In this document: positions 9,444-22,500 of the stretch, piece by piece
How positions within the stretch are numbered: position 1 is the stretch's first letter
Layout of the letters: each line of letters begins with the position of its first letter
Assembly: GCA_006503475.1 (NCBI GenBank)
Contig: RSEH01000175.1
Coordinates: 36,366-100,365, forward strand
Direction: 5' to 3'
Source of the DNA: Stentor roeselii
Taxonomy: Eukaryota; Ciliophora; Heterotrichea; Heterotrichida; Stentoridae
Length of the DNA: 64,000 bases
Translations under genes and position numbers: made by a program
The notes under the pieces: generated by a model
The model's database searches: none
The model's input: the letters and a program-made list of their open reading frames with translations, nothing else
What the model was told of the DNA's origin: nothing

Positions 9444-9547
9444 ATATTGAGTAGTGGGCTGTTCTTTTGGAATACGAAATATTTTTTTAGATATAATATT
9501 GAGTGTGGACTGTTCTTATGGAATACGAAATATTTTTTTAGATATAA
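9444..9547 (+). repeat. Imperfect tandem duplication, 2 x 52 bp
   Basis: Two copies with a 52-bp period (9444-9495 and 9496-9547), each holding a TTGAG start, a CTGTTCTT block, GGAATACGAAAT and TTTTTTTAGATATAAT. They differ at a few positions and end eight bases before the ATG of the hydrolase gene. They therefore form its 5' leader or promoter. A frame through both copies is open (WNTKYFFRYN twice) but has only a TTG start. Confidence 0.85.
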
Positions 9548-9554
9548 TTTTGAT

Positions 9555-10457
9555 ATGTCTGATCATTTATTAAGAAAGGGGTTTGATATTCCAGGTCTTG
9601 AGTTCAACTTTCCTGAATTAGACTTTTTCCCTTTCACTACAAAAGACGGTCTAAAATTATTCACTTACAGGTACAGAAGTTCCAGCCCTCGATGCTTAGT
9701 AGTGAACTTCCACGGTGTCCATAGTTATTCAGCGAATCATGCCATCCTTGGCAAATACTTATCAGAAATCGGTTGTGAATTTGTAAGTATTGATCAAAGA
9801 GGTCACGGTCGAAGTGAAGGTATTCGAGGTTTGATCCCATCATTAGAGACTCTGATATCCGATAACTCTAAGTTTCTAGAAGAACTTTCATTATTTTACA
9901 GTAACCTACCCATTTACATCACTGGTGGAAGTTTAGGCGGAGCTCTTTGTTTCGCTCTGAGCTTTAAATACCCAGAGCTAGTGAAAGGAATAATCGCTTT
10001 AAATCCTGCAATCAGTGGTTTTATCAAATGTGAAAAGTTCCTCAGATGTCTTCTTTCATGTTTTTCAAAATGTTGTCCAGCACTGAAGTTATCCAAAAGG
10101 GATCCTCGAACTTTCTGTAAAAACGAGGAAATTATCAGATATTCATCAGAAAACACTTTGAATTACTCAGGAAAGGTTCGGCTTGGAACAGCGAGTACAA
10201 TCGGAAATTTAATGAATTATGTCAGGAGAAGGCCGCATTTGGTTAAATGTAATGTTTTGATTATAGTGGGATTGGAAGATACAATTGTTAATCCTAAGGA
10301 AACTGAGGAATTTTACTTAAGGTTATCAGTGAAATATAAAGATTTCTGGATTTACGATGATATTGAACATGCTATTGTTTATAGTCCGAAGATTTATCAG
10401 ATATGTGAAAGGATTGCAGGATGGATGTTGGAAATACTTAAGATATCGAAAGATTAG
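9555..10457 (+). CDS. Alpha/beta hydrolase, monoglyceride-lipase-like
   Basis: ATG 9555 gives 300 codons beginning MSDHLLRKGFDIPG; the frame is open further upstream but only through the duplicated leader and without an ATG. Hallmarks in order: the oxyanion strand VVNFHGVHSYS, SIDQRGHGRSEG, the nucleophile elbow TGGSLGGALC (GxSxG), the acidic residue in IVGLEDTIVNP and the catalytic His in IEHAIVYSP. This order and the RGHGRS motif match monoacylglycerol lipase / lysophospholipase (Hydrolase_4) enzymes, which cleave acyl glycerols. No signal peptide is obvious, so it is probably cytosolic or membrane-peripheral. The stop is TAG at 10455, 58 bp before the giant gene. Confidence 0.85.
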   Translation: MSDHLLRKGFDIPGLEFNFPELDFFPFTTKDGLKLFTYRYRSSSPRCLVVNFHGVHSYSANHAILGKYLSEIGCEFVSIDQRGHGRSEGIRGLIPSLETLISDNSKFLEELSLFYSNLPIYITGGSLGGALCFALSFKYPELVKGIIALNPAISGFIKCEKFLRCLLSCFSKCCPALKLSKRDPRTFCKNEEIIRYSSENTLNYSGKVRLGTASTIGNLMNYVRRRPHLVKCNVLIIVGLEDTIVNPKETEEFYLRLSVKYKDFWIYDDIEHAIVYSPKIYQICERIAGWMLEILKISKD

Positions 10458-10515
10458 GTTTTAAGAGTTTGATTGTACTTTTAATTTTTTTCTGGTGGCA
10501 ATGGTTTAAATAAAA

Positions 10516-13500
10516 ATGATAGGTATTCTGGTGATTTTAGCTTCTTTATCAGAAGTTAGGTCAAGTTATGTTTATTTCTATTCTTTCTCTTATGTATTCG
10601 TTAAATAGCCTTCAGATACCAGTGGGACCTTCTATGTTAATGCAAAACTCTATACTGGAGTGATTCCTATATGGTCAAGTGGGGTATGGATTACTTTGTC
10701 TCTATGGTCAAATAGTGCAATGACAGGAACCCTTTCGATGCAAACTGACGGTTGGGGCGAAGCTAAATTTACAGATGTGCGATCAGTTTACCGTGGAGAT
10801 TGGTACATGATGGCGTCATCTCCGGGATACGATACAGCTTACACAGCATGGTTCACAATAGCCACAGGAAACACCGCCTTTTCCAGCATATCATTTGCAT
10901 TAAGTCAATCAACAGTAGGCGAATACGTTTCCTTCTCAGTAACCACAACAGTAAAAGACAGTTCTGGCAACGCGATGTTGAATCCATGTCCAATGTCAAT
11001 AAGTGAGTCAGGAGGAAGTACTTTATACGGAAGTGCAACATCATTGACAATAACAGGTTCAACATCATTTACATTTTACTTTACCACAGCAGGTTCTAAG
11101 ACCTTATCAGCATCATGTTATACAACAGGTACCTACCCAATGACAGTAAGTAAGAATCAACTGACGATAACAAGTATTTCTCCAGTAATTTCTAAACAGC
11201 CTTCGAACAGTTTGACTCCATTTTCAGTGGAAGTAAGAGTTTATTACTACGGAACTACCACCTTAGTGACAAGCTACGGTCCTTACTCAGTGACTTTATC
11301 GTTAAATCCTTCAGGGACTTTGAGTGGGACATTGACTGGCACAACTTCTTCAGGGATTGTTTCCTTTTCTAACCTTTACATTTTAAGTAGAAATACTTTC
11401 ACAGTAGACGCTTCTTCTACAGACCTTCTAACAGGGAGCAGTTCAACGTTTTTCTGCACGAATTATGTGAAGACGATGAGTGTTTCTATTGACAATTCTT
11501 TACCTACAGTTCTTTTTAATCATGTTGTTACTGTTTTATTATATGGAGATGATGGAGCAGCTTTTACAGGTTCAGTCGCTGTGAGTATTTCGAGCACTTC
11601 TTTGACTGGTACTTTAAGTTTAACTACTTCGAGTGGAACAGCGACTTTTAGCTCTGTTTATTTCACGTTGTCTGGAAGTGAAATTATTACTGCTTCGGTT
11701 CCAGCTTCTAGTCCTTACTCTGCAGTTTCAGCGACTCATACTGTGACGGTTAACCAACCTAGACTAAAGATTACAGGAACTCTTGTAAGAGATATATAGC
11801 CTACTAATACGATTACTTCATTCTCTCCTACTGTCACTGTTTGGAACCATGCTGAAAATACTGTGTTAACGGTTAGAGGACCTTTTAGTATTACTCTTTC
11901 TTTCAGCCCTACTTGCACGGTTACTGGGACTCTCACTGCAAACACTGTTTCAGGAGTAGCTAGCTTTACTGGAATTACTGCAAAAACTGGAGGTACTTTT
12001 ACTCTTACAGCAGCATATGGAAGTTTTGTAAGTGGGACAGCTTCTATGACACTTTCAACATATGTCGGGAGTATCCAACTGAGTTCTTCGACAATGTCCC
12101 CGACTATGAATTTTGATTTTACAATTACAAGCACACTACTAGCAATCGACTCTAGTGTTTATACTCCAGTGATCACGGTAACACTTTCAGGAGTTGGACT
12201 GGCTGGAACAATTCAAGGGAACACTGTCTCAGGATCAGTTACCCTTACTGTGTATGGAACAACAGTTAATAGTGCCATGGTAATTACAGCGACTATTCCT
12301 GCATCTTCCCCATTTGTAGGAGTTAGTTCTTCAATTACTGTAAATGTTTTGATTATGATACTAAAGATCACATCTTTTACAGCAGTAAGAAATAAGTAGC
12401 CAACCACCACATTGACTCCATTATCACTTACAGTAGGAGTTTACGATAACTCAGGTGTCAATGCGGAAATAGTACGGGGTCCTTATTCAGTAAGTCTTTC
12501 CTTTTCTCCAACTGTTTCAGCAGTCGGAACAACATCATCAAGTACATCAAGTGGATTTTATACTTTTTCAGGAATTACATTAGCAAGTACAGGGTCATAT
12601 GTTGTTACAGTATCAAGTTCAGGAATAACATCAGCATCTACAGCAAGTTTTTCTTTGTCAACATATGTGAGTCAAATAACACTCTCATCCTCAAACTTGA
12701 CCCCAACAGTGAATTTTGCCCATACAATAACAGCGACATTGAAATCAGCAGATGGACTCACTTATACAGGAGCTTGCTCACTAACATGTTCAGCTCTTAA
12801 TCTTGGAGCAGGATCAGTGGCTGGATCAAATAACCTTGGAACGGCTACTTTTTCGATATACTTTACTATTGCAGGTGCAGTGACAATCACCGTTAGTGCT
12901 CCAGCCTTTAACGGATATTCAGCAGTAAGCGCTACAATAATTGAGACTGTTCAAGCTCCACTACTCAAGATCACTACTTTCACTGCAGTAATATCAAAAT
13001 AGCCCACAACTTCTTTAACAACTTTTTCGATAACAGTCGGTGTTTATGATAGTACTGGAGCGACTCTAGAGAATCTTCGAGGACCATATACGATAAGCTT
13101 AAGCCTCAGTCCTGTTGGCACTTTTTCTGCAACTGTTAGTGGTTCAACTTCATCTGGACAATTCACATTAACTGGACTCAGAATTCTTTCAGCTGGAACT
13201 TTTACATTAACTGCAAGTTCCACAAGTATGACATCAGCAACAAGTTCAAGTTTTACAGTGACAAATTATGTTTATTCAATGACTTTAGCTACTTCAACGA
13301 CTTCACCTTCAGTTAACTTTTCGTTTACAATAACTGCAACTTTGAAAGGAGAAGACAACAATGCATATATTGGGTCTTGTTCTCTATCACTATCTAGTAC
13401 TGGAGTTTCTGGAATAGTTTCTGCCTCGAATTCAGCCGGAACCGCAATATTCAGCATTTATTATTCATCTATTGGCTCTAAATCTATAACAGTAACAGCT

Positions 13501-16500
13501 CCAGTATCAGGTTCTTACCCGTCTGTTGCGGCTTCATTATCATCAGTGGTTGTTTTAATCCAAATCCTAAAAATTACTTCATTCACAGCTGTAATCTTTA
13601 CTTAGCCAGCAAACAGTCTTGTCTCCTTTTCATTAACAGTAGGTGTTTATGATAACTCAGGTGTAACAGTGGAAACACTCAGAGGACCATATTCTATTTC
13701 TCTCTCTTTAAGTCCTTCAGGTAGTTTTGCAGGTACAACTACATTGAACACAGCCTCCGGAACTGTAAATTTTTCTGGTCTACGAGTCTTATCAGCTGGA
13801 ACATTGACCATTGTTGCAGTAAGTACAGGAATCACTCAGGCATCAACTTCAGCATTTGTAAATATAAACTACGCATTTACTGTTACTTGCTCAACAAGTA
13901 ATGCAACCCCTTCAGTGAACTTTGACTTTACAATCACAGCAACTATAAAAGGTGAGGACAATAATATCTTCACAGGCACTTGCGCAGCAACCCTAACCGA
14001 AACATCAGGCCAAACCGTCTATGGAACCACAAGTCTTTCAAACACTTCAGGAACGCTAAATTTCGTAATCTACTTAGGCACTGCAGGAACTAAAATAATA
14101 AGAGTAACCTGCGCAGCTATAGGCAGCAGTCCCGCAGTTTACGGAGATGTATCAGTGAACATTCTTTCATTAACCCTAAAGATAACAAGTGTATCTCCAG
14201 TGGTATTCTCTAAATAGCCAACCAACTCTTTGATAGCATTTTCAGTTTCAGTAGGAGTTTATAACAACCCTGGAACAATTGTAGAAAGTTTAAGAGGGCC
14301 TTACACAGTTGCTTTAAGTTTGACTTCGACAGGGACTGTCTCAGGGACTTCTATTTTGGGGACTGTTTCGATTAATACTGCTTCTGGACTAGTCACTTTT
14401 TCTTCATTGAGGATCTTGTCGTTGGGGTCTTTTACTGTAACTGCAACTAGCGCTAATATAGTGACTGGGACTTATTCAGGGATTTCTACTGTCAACTATG
14501 CCTTTTCTATGACTCTTGTAAGTTCTATTGCTACTCCTACTAGATTTTTTGATTTTACTGTGACTGCTAGTATTAAGGGTGAAGATACTTTTGCATTTAT
14601 TGGGTCTTGTGCTGCTTATTTGACAGAAAATGGAGGGACTAGTATTTTAGGAACTACTAGTTTGACTACTACAACCGGCACAGCAGCATTCAGCATTTAC
14701 TTCACAGTCCTAGGAAGCAAAACAATAACCTGCACCTGCCCAGCAGTAGGTTCAAGTCCAGGTACAAGTGCAACAGTTTCAGTGACAGTTCTAATCCCAT
14801 ATCTAAAAGTGAGTCTTTTTTCCCCAATCGTAAAAAAAATATAGCCAACAACAAGTTTGACAACTTTTTCAATTTCAATTCAAGTCTACGACAATACAAG
14901 GACTTATTTAGAAAACGTTCACGGCCCTCATTCAATATCTTTAATCCTGGTACCAACAGGGACTCTTTATGGAACAACAGTTGCAAGTACTTCTGCAGGG
15001 ACAGCTTCATTCACAGGACTTCGAATTTTATCAGCTGGAAGTTTGAGTGTGCAGGCTTCTTGCACTAATATGATTTCAGCGACATCTGTACAGACTACTG
15101 TTGTGAATTATGCGTTTCAAGTCACTTTGGCTAGCAGTACTTTGAGTCCTTCGGTTAACTTTTTATTTACATTGACTGTTACTATTAAGGGGGAGGATTT
15201 GAATTTGTTTAAGGCCGCATGCACTGTCACACTCACCGGTACTAGCTTGGCTGGTGGACTTACTGGAACTACTTCTACTGGGTTGTTAACTTTGCAGCCT
15301 TATTTCACGGCTACTGGCAGTAAAACTATTACTGCTACATGTCCAGCATCAGGATCAAGTCCAGCAGTCTCAGGACAACTAACATTTAACGTCTTATTAC
15401 AAATGCTAAAAATCACCTCATTTACACCAGTATTATCCAATTAGCCAACCAACAGTCTATCACAATTTTCTCTAACATTAGGAATCTACGATAATTCAGG
15501 AGTCTCAGTTGAAAACAATGTAGGAATATATTCAATAACCTTAACAATAAGTCCAACTGCATCAGTTTCAGGTGTATGGAATGGAAACACAGCAAGTGGG
15601 GTTTTGACCTTATCAGGCTTAAGAATATTAGGAAGAGGAACATTTACATTATCAGTCATTTCTTCAGGACTAACTTCAGTAAGTACATCAAGCTTCAGTG
15701 TATATAACTACGTCTATACAATAACTTTAACCAGTTCAAGCTTGACACCCACAGCTTATTTCTCTTTCACAGTCACAGCTGTACTTAAAGGTGAGGATAG
15801 TCAAAGTTTCACTGGCACATGCGCTTTGACATTGTCTGAAACTTCGGGTTCTACTATCTTTGGAACGAGTTCTTCTACTGTTACTACTGGATCAAGTAGT
15901 TATTCTATTTACTTTTCTGCTATAGGAGTTAAAAATCTTAAAGCCTTTTGCCCCGCATCAGAGTTGAGCCCTAGTGTTGAAGGAACCCTGTCAATAACAG
16001 TTCAAAGTTTAATCCTCAAATTTATTTCATTAAACCCAACAGTAACATTCAAACAGCCTTCCACAAGTTTATCCTCATTTTCAGTAACATTAGGAGTCTA
16101 CAACAGTTTAGGAACAATAATCGAATCAACAAGAAGATCCTATCTGATAACTTTATCATTATCTGGAAGTGGAATATTTTCAGGTATCATTGAAGGTACA
16201 ACGACTTCAGGTCAACTTACCCTAAGTGGATTACGAGTGTTATCCTCCGGTTCATTCAGCCTATCAGCGAGTTGTCCAGATGCAACTTCAGCTATCTACG
16301 CGTCAACACTGACAGTGACCAATTACGTCTATTCAATGAGCCTCAGCACATCATCAGGAAGCTATTCAAGCAACTTTGAGTTCACTCTTGTCGTGACTCT
16401 TAAAGGTGAAGATCAAAACTTGTACCCAGGAAGCTGTCTCGTGACTTTAAGTGAACTTAATGGATCTACTTTATCTGGAACTAACTCGGGTTATGTTAAT

Positions 16501-19500
16501 GCTGGGACTGGGTATTTCAATTTGTGGTTCGTTGATTCGGGAAATAAAAGGGTACAGGCTTCGTGTTCTTCAACTGGAACTTCAATACCTGTTACTAGTT
16601 CTATTCAGCTTTCAATTCTTCAGAATATTTTGAAAGTTGTTGCGATTTCGCCGATTGTAAATTTTATGTAGCCTACTTCTAGTTCTGATGTTTTTTCGGT
16701 CACTGTCTCTGTTTATGATAATTCTGGAACAAATGTTGAAACTGTCAAAGGGCCTCATTCAATTTCAATTTATTTGCAACCTTCAGGTAATATGATTGGA
16801 ACACTTTCTAGAACAACATCTGCTGGATCTGCCGTTTTTTCTGGATTGCAAATAAAATCTCAGGGAATGTTTAATATTATTGCCTCGTCCACTGGAAAAG
16901 TGTCTGGTATGTCGATCAGCTTTTCAGTCGCTAATTCAATTGGATCTATTGTATTAACCTCTTCAACATTGAGCCCAACTTCAGGTTTCAGTTTCGAGGT
17001 CACTGCAACTATCAAAGGAGAAGATGGAAATTTATATGGCTCTGATGTTACCGTAGCTTTATCTGCCACATCTGGAGAGCTGATAAGAGGCTCATTATAC
17101 AAAATCACATCATCATCAGTTACAACTTTTCAAATTTCATTCATGAGTTCAGGTAACAAAGTCCTCCGAGCATCAGTAAGCAGTGTTTATACCGATTTAT
17201 CCCTTACAGTGCGTTCATCAGTTCTAAAAATCACTCTAAACCAATCAGTAATCCTTATTCAGCCAACAACTACCAGGACAAGTTTCCAATTAACAGTTCA
17301 AGTCAAAGATACTGTGAACGGTTCTGTTGAATCTGTGAACGGTCCTTATAGTATAAGTCTGGCGTTTTCTCCTTCAGCAGTGTATGAAGGGGTGTTGACA
17401 GGATTGACTCAAAGTGGTTCAGTCACTTTTTCTAACTTGAGGGTGTTGAGTGCAGGAACATTTTCAGTCATTGCAAGTTCAAGTGGTATCACTGCTGCTT
17501 CAGTCTCGATCGGTCCTTTAAGTACTTTTCCGTCTCGATTAGCTATGGTGACAAGTAGTTCTAATCCTAGTGTCAACTTTCCGTTTACATTGACAGTTAC
17601 AATTTACGCAGAAGACTCAACTCTCTATACAAGCCCTGCGACACTAACATTAACAAGTGACTCTCCATTTATAGGGTCAACAACGATAGAAAACACATCC
17701 GGAACAAATGTATTCACACTAAGATTCCAAAGTGCAGGTGGTAAATACTTGCAAGTGACTTCAGGGTCATTATCAACCAATATAATCGTGACAGTCCTTT
17801 CATTAGTTTTCAAGATTACCAGCTTTTCACCTGTATTTGACAAACAGCCCGCTCTTAGCACTACAAGTTTTTCAGTAACTGTTGGAGTTTTCGATAACTC
17901 TGGAACTATAGTGGAATCTTTGTATGGAGTTTATACTGCAGAACTGCTACTTGACCCAACTGGAAAAATTTTAGGAACTGTGAGCAAGTCTACAACTGCA
18001 GGATATGCTACTTTTACTGGACTTCGAGTATTGTCCTCTGGAAGCTTTTCATTAAAAGTGCAGTCTTCTGGGTTATTAAGTGTTTCGAGTGTTTCTAGTT
18101 CACAGTTCTTGGTGGCCAATTTTCCCTATTCCTTATCAATCGATTCATCATCCCAAACCCCATCAGTAAACTTTCCGATCACTCTTTCAATCTCAATATA
18201 CGGAGAAGACCAATCCCTCTTCCTCGGATCCTCATCCCTAACCTTATCAGACCCAACCAATACAATCCGAGGTCAACTAACATCATCATCAACAACCGGA
18301 AAATCATCCTTATTAATCTACTTTTCCTCATCAGGAAGTAAAACAATTCAATTAACAGTAAACTCAATCACATCAAGCCTTACCTTTTCAGTTCAACCAT
18401 TAAAGTTAAAACTCTCAAAACTTTCCCCTCTTGTATTTTTTATTCAGCCTTCTTTCACCCTGGACCCTTTCGAAGTCGAGGTCTGGGTGACTGACAATTC
18501 AGGGAATTCATTGGAAGGAACATACGGCAGTTACACAGTCAGCTTATCTTTAAGTCCTTCAGGAAGCTTGTCAGGTCCCGTCTCAGTCATCGCTGTTGCA
18601 GGCATTGCAAGGTTCACTAGTCTAAGAATTCTCTCAAATGGAAACTTTGCAATAGTCGCTTCTTGTTCAGGCTTTTCAAGTGTGAGCTCGAATGTGATGA
18701 GCATCACGAACACTGTTTACAGTTTGACAGGAAGCAGTAGTACTTTAAGACCATCGAGTTATTTTTCATTTGTTGTCACTGTTAATATTTTAAATGAAGC
18801 TGGAAGTAACTTTGTTGGGAATCGACTGGTTCAGGTTGTTGAAGTTGGAGGAAGCAGTGTTTTTGGAGTTAATAGTTTGAGTACAAGTAATGGACTTGCG
18901 AGTTTAAAGATTTACTTGAAGGATACAGGAAGTAAGACTTTAAGATGTGTTTGTTCGACTGTTACTTTTGATATTTCTATTGTGGTTGATTCTTCGGTTC
19001 TTAAAGTTGAGTTGATAACTGCGGGAGTAATTTTTATTCAGCCGAGTACGAGTAATGATGTTTTTTCTGTCAAGGTCTCAGTGTTTGATGCGGCAGGGAT
19101 TAACATGGAGGGGAATTATGGACCGCATTATATAAGTTTGGCGCTTTCGGGTTCTGGACTATTGAATTCGACACTTTCTCAGATGACTTCATCAGGAACT
19201 ACAACTTTTAATTATTTGAGAGTACTGTCATCAGGAGTATTCACTTTAACAGCTTCGACTATTAGTACTGGGATTTCTTCTGGTACTGTTCAACTCTCGG
19301 CAGTGAATAACTTTTTGTTTAAGGTCGAGGCGACAAGCGCCTCGATTGTTTCTATGTATTTCACCTTGACAGTGCAGATTAGATTACTTGGAGAAGACCT
19401 CCAACTTTTCTTGACTAGCACTTTAGTGACGATGACCAGTGCCTCGTCTTTCCAAGGCACAAGTCAACTTTCAATAACAAACGGGATCGGTACTTTTTCA

Positions 19501-22500
19501 ATATACTTTGAATCTGCAGGTTCCAAATCACTACAAATTTCATCAGGATCTATTTCCACAGATCTATCTATCGAAGTCCAGGCATGTCGACTAATGATAA
19601 CTTCATTTACTGCAGTAATTTTTAATCAGCCATCAAATAGTGAGATGACCTTTTCCTTAACAGTGAGCGTCTTTGATCAAGCTGCTTCGATGATTGAACA
19701 AACTCGCGGTGTTCATTCAATTTCTTTGAAGTTAGTCCCTGATGGGCAAATTGTTGGAAATGTCCAGGGTGTTACTTCTGCTGGGGTTATAACCTTTACT
19801 GGGCTTAGAGTCACTAGTGCTGGAATGTTTAGTATTTTGGCTGAAAGGACTGGGTTCTTAAGTGATTCTACTGCTCAGTTTAATGTGGTGAATTTTCCTT
19901 TTCAATTGCAAACTGTTAGTGACTCGAATCGGGTTAGCTGCTTTTTTGAGTTTTATTTTCAAGTCGTTGTTTTTGCGGAAGATGGCAGAAGGTTTTTATC
20001 GTCGGTTAATGTTTATATTGACCAGATTGCCTCGATGACATCGACTAGTGGAAGTTATAATGTTGTTACAAATGATGGGTCAGCAGATTTCACAGTATTA
20101 TTCTCAACAAGCGGAACCAAAACACTAACATCTCGAGTAAATTCAATCCTCATATCCCTCCAACTTGAAGTAACAAACCTAAAGTTAAAATTCGAGACCC
20201 AGCCATTATCAGTACCCTCTAATCAGGCCTTACAAAGCACAGATATTTTTTCAATATCAATCTCAATCTACGACGATACTTTATCGACAATCGAATCTCA
20301 AAGGTCTCAATTCGAAGTATCCCTTTCCCTAAGCAACAACGGAGTATTCTTCGGAACAACCACGTCTTACACGTCTTCAGGACAAGCGACTTTCACAGGT
20401 CTTCGCATCTTATCAGGTGGTTCTTTCATCATAACAGTCTTCAGTTCCAGCTCTGAAGTGACCTCTGCGCAGACCTCTTCAATTTCAGTGCAAAACTTTG
20501 TTTATTCCATAAGCCACTCGAGTCCTTCAACTGTTTCTGTCAATTTTGAGTTCACTTTAACTGTTTTCGTCAAAGGAGAAGATGGACTTCCTTTTAATGA
20601 TTTTGCGAATATTGTTGTTACTGGTGTTAGTGGATTAGAAGGAATGGTTAGTCAAGAGACTAGTGTTGGAAGTGCAGATTTTTTACTTTATTTTACGAGG
20701 TCGGGAAATTTTGAGTTTTGGATTAGCTGTTATGGAAAAAGTCAACAGGTTTCTGTTGTGGCTTTGAAGAATTCTTTGAGGATTGTGAGTGTGGTGCCGA
20801 GTGTAATTTTTAAGTAGGTGTTGACTAGTGCAGATACTTTTACAGTAACAGTAGAAGTGCGAAACAATGAAGGTACACTAAAAGAAAGCCTAAGAGGACC
20901 CTACACAATATCTCTCTCCCTCGAACCTCAAGGCACTCTATCAGGTGTATCATCCATAACCACTTCACAAGGAATCGCCATCTTCTCAAACCTTCGAATC
21001 CTAAGCCAAGGAGTCTTTTCCCTCAAGGCCTCATCGCCAGACTCCCTGTCATCAATCTCCTCCTCAATCTCAAATACAAACTCCTTATTCACTCTAGTCC
21101 TCTCAGCCTTCACATTAACCCCCAGCCAAAACTTCGACCTTCAAATATCAGTTGAACTTCATTCAGAAGACGCCCTTCTTTTCACCCAATCATCAACAAT
21201 AACAGTCTCCGAGAGCTCAAATCAACCATTTTCAGGGTTAACTTCAAAGACAACATCAACAGGTTTAACAACTTTTTCATTATCATTCTCAACCCTCGGA
21301 GTGAAGTCACTTCTCTTCGAATGCAACTCAATTCAAGAGTCGTTAACAATAACAGTTGTTTCATTGAAATTACAGATCTTGTCAGTTTCGCCTTATGTAA
21401 AAATTAAATAGCCCAGGACTAGTCTTGAGACTTTTGATGTGGAAGTTGGAGTTTATGATAATGATTTAGGGACTTTAGAGAGTAGTCAAAGTTATGTGAT
21501 TAACTTGCAAACTGAACCTGCTGGAGTCTTATCTGATAGTCAATCTGTTTCTACTGTTAATGGAAAAGCGAGATTCTTGGGGATTAGGGTCTTGTCTGCT
21601 GGAAAATTTAAGATTAAGGCTTTTTGTTCTGCTGCTTCACCGGCTTTGTCTTTGGAATTTCAGGTTGTGAATTTTCTTCATGTTATTGAAAGTAAGGATA
21701 GTAGTCCGAGCGTCTCGGCTGGGTTTTGGATTGATCTTGGATTTTGGCTTAAGGGTGAAGACTTGCAAAGTTTTAGTGGTGAGGTGAGTGTTAGTTTGAA
21801 TTGTGAGCAGAACTTTCTAGGGGATAGATTGAAGAGTTGTAGTCTTGGGGAGTGCTTGTTTAGGGTTAAGTTTTTGACTTCGGGAAGCAAGTCCATGTCA
21901 ATCACTTCAGGTTCAATAAGTTCCACTCTAACAATAACAGTACTCCAAAAAAAACTTCAATTTGGCTCCTTACTCCTTGTAATTTCTAATCAGCCCAGTC
22001 AAAGCACTCAACTATTCCAAGTGCAAGTACTAATAAAAGACAACAACGGAATCACCTTAGAATCTGAAGGAAACAACTACGAAATAATTCTCTCATTATC
22101 CAGTCCAGGTCTTTTATCAGGTCTTTCATCAAAGTTAGCTTCATCAGGTTCAGTATTATTCGAAAACCTTCGCGTATTATCAAGTGGTTCATTTACTTTA
22201 ACAGCAAGTTTACCAGATACAATATCCTCAACATCCAATTCTTTTTCAGTAACAAACTTCCCTCACATCCTCGATCTTTCCTTTTCTCCTTCCCAAGTGA
22301 CAGCCTTCTTCGAGTTCACTTTAACAGCGACAGTGAAAGGAGAAGACTTTTCTTTATTCTCAGGTCTTTGCACAGTGAAAATTTCTGAATCAGAAGATTT
22401 AGAAGGGTCATTAGAAAACTCAGGAAATTCAGGAATATTCATTTTTTCACTGATGATAAAAAAATCAGGGAACAAGCAAATCCAAGTTTCAATCGGGTCG

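Noticed and set aside
9447-9554. 36-codon N-terminal extension of the hydrolase
   Set aside because: It starts with TTG, runs through a duplicated 52-bp leader (WNTKYFFRYN twice) and precedes a good ATG at 9555.
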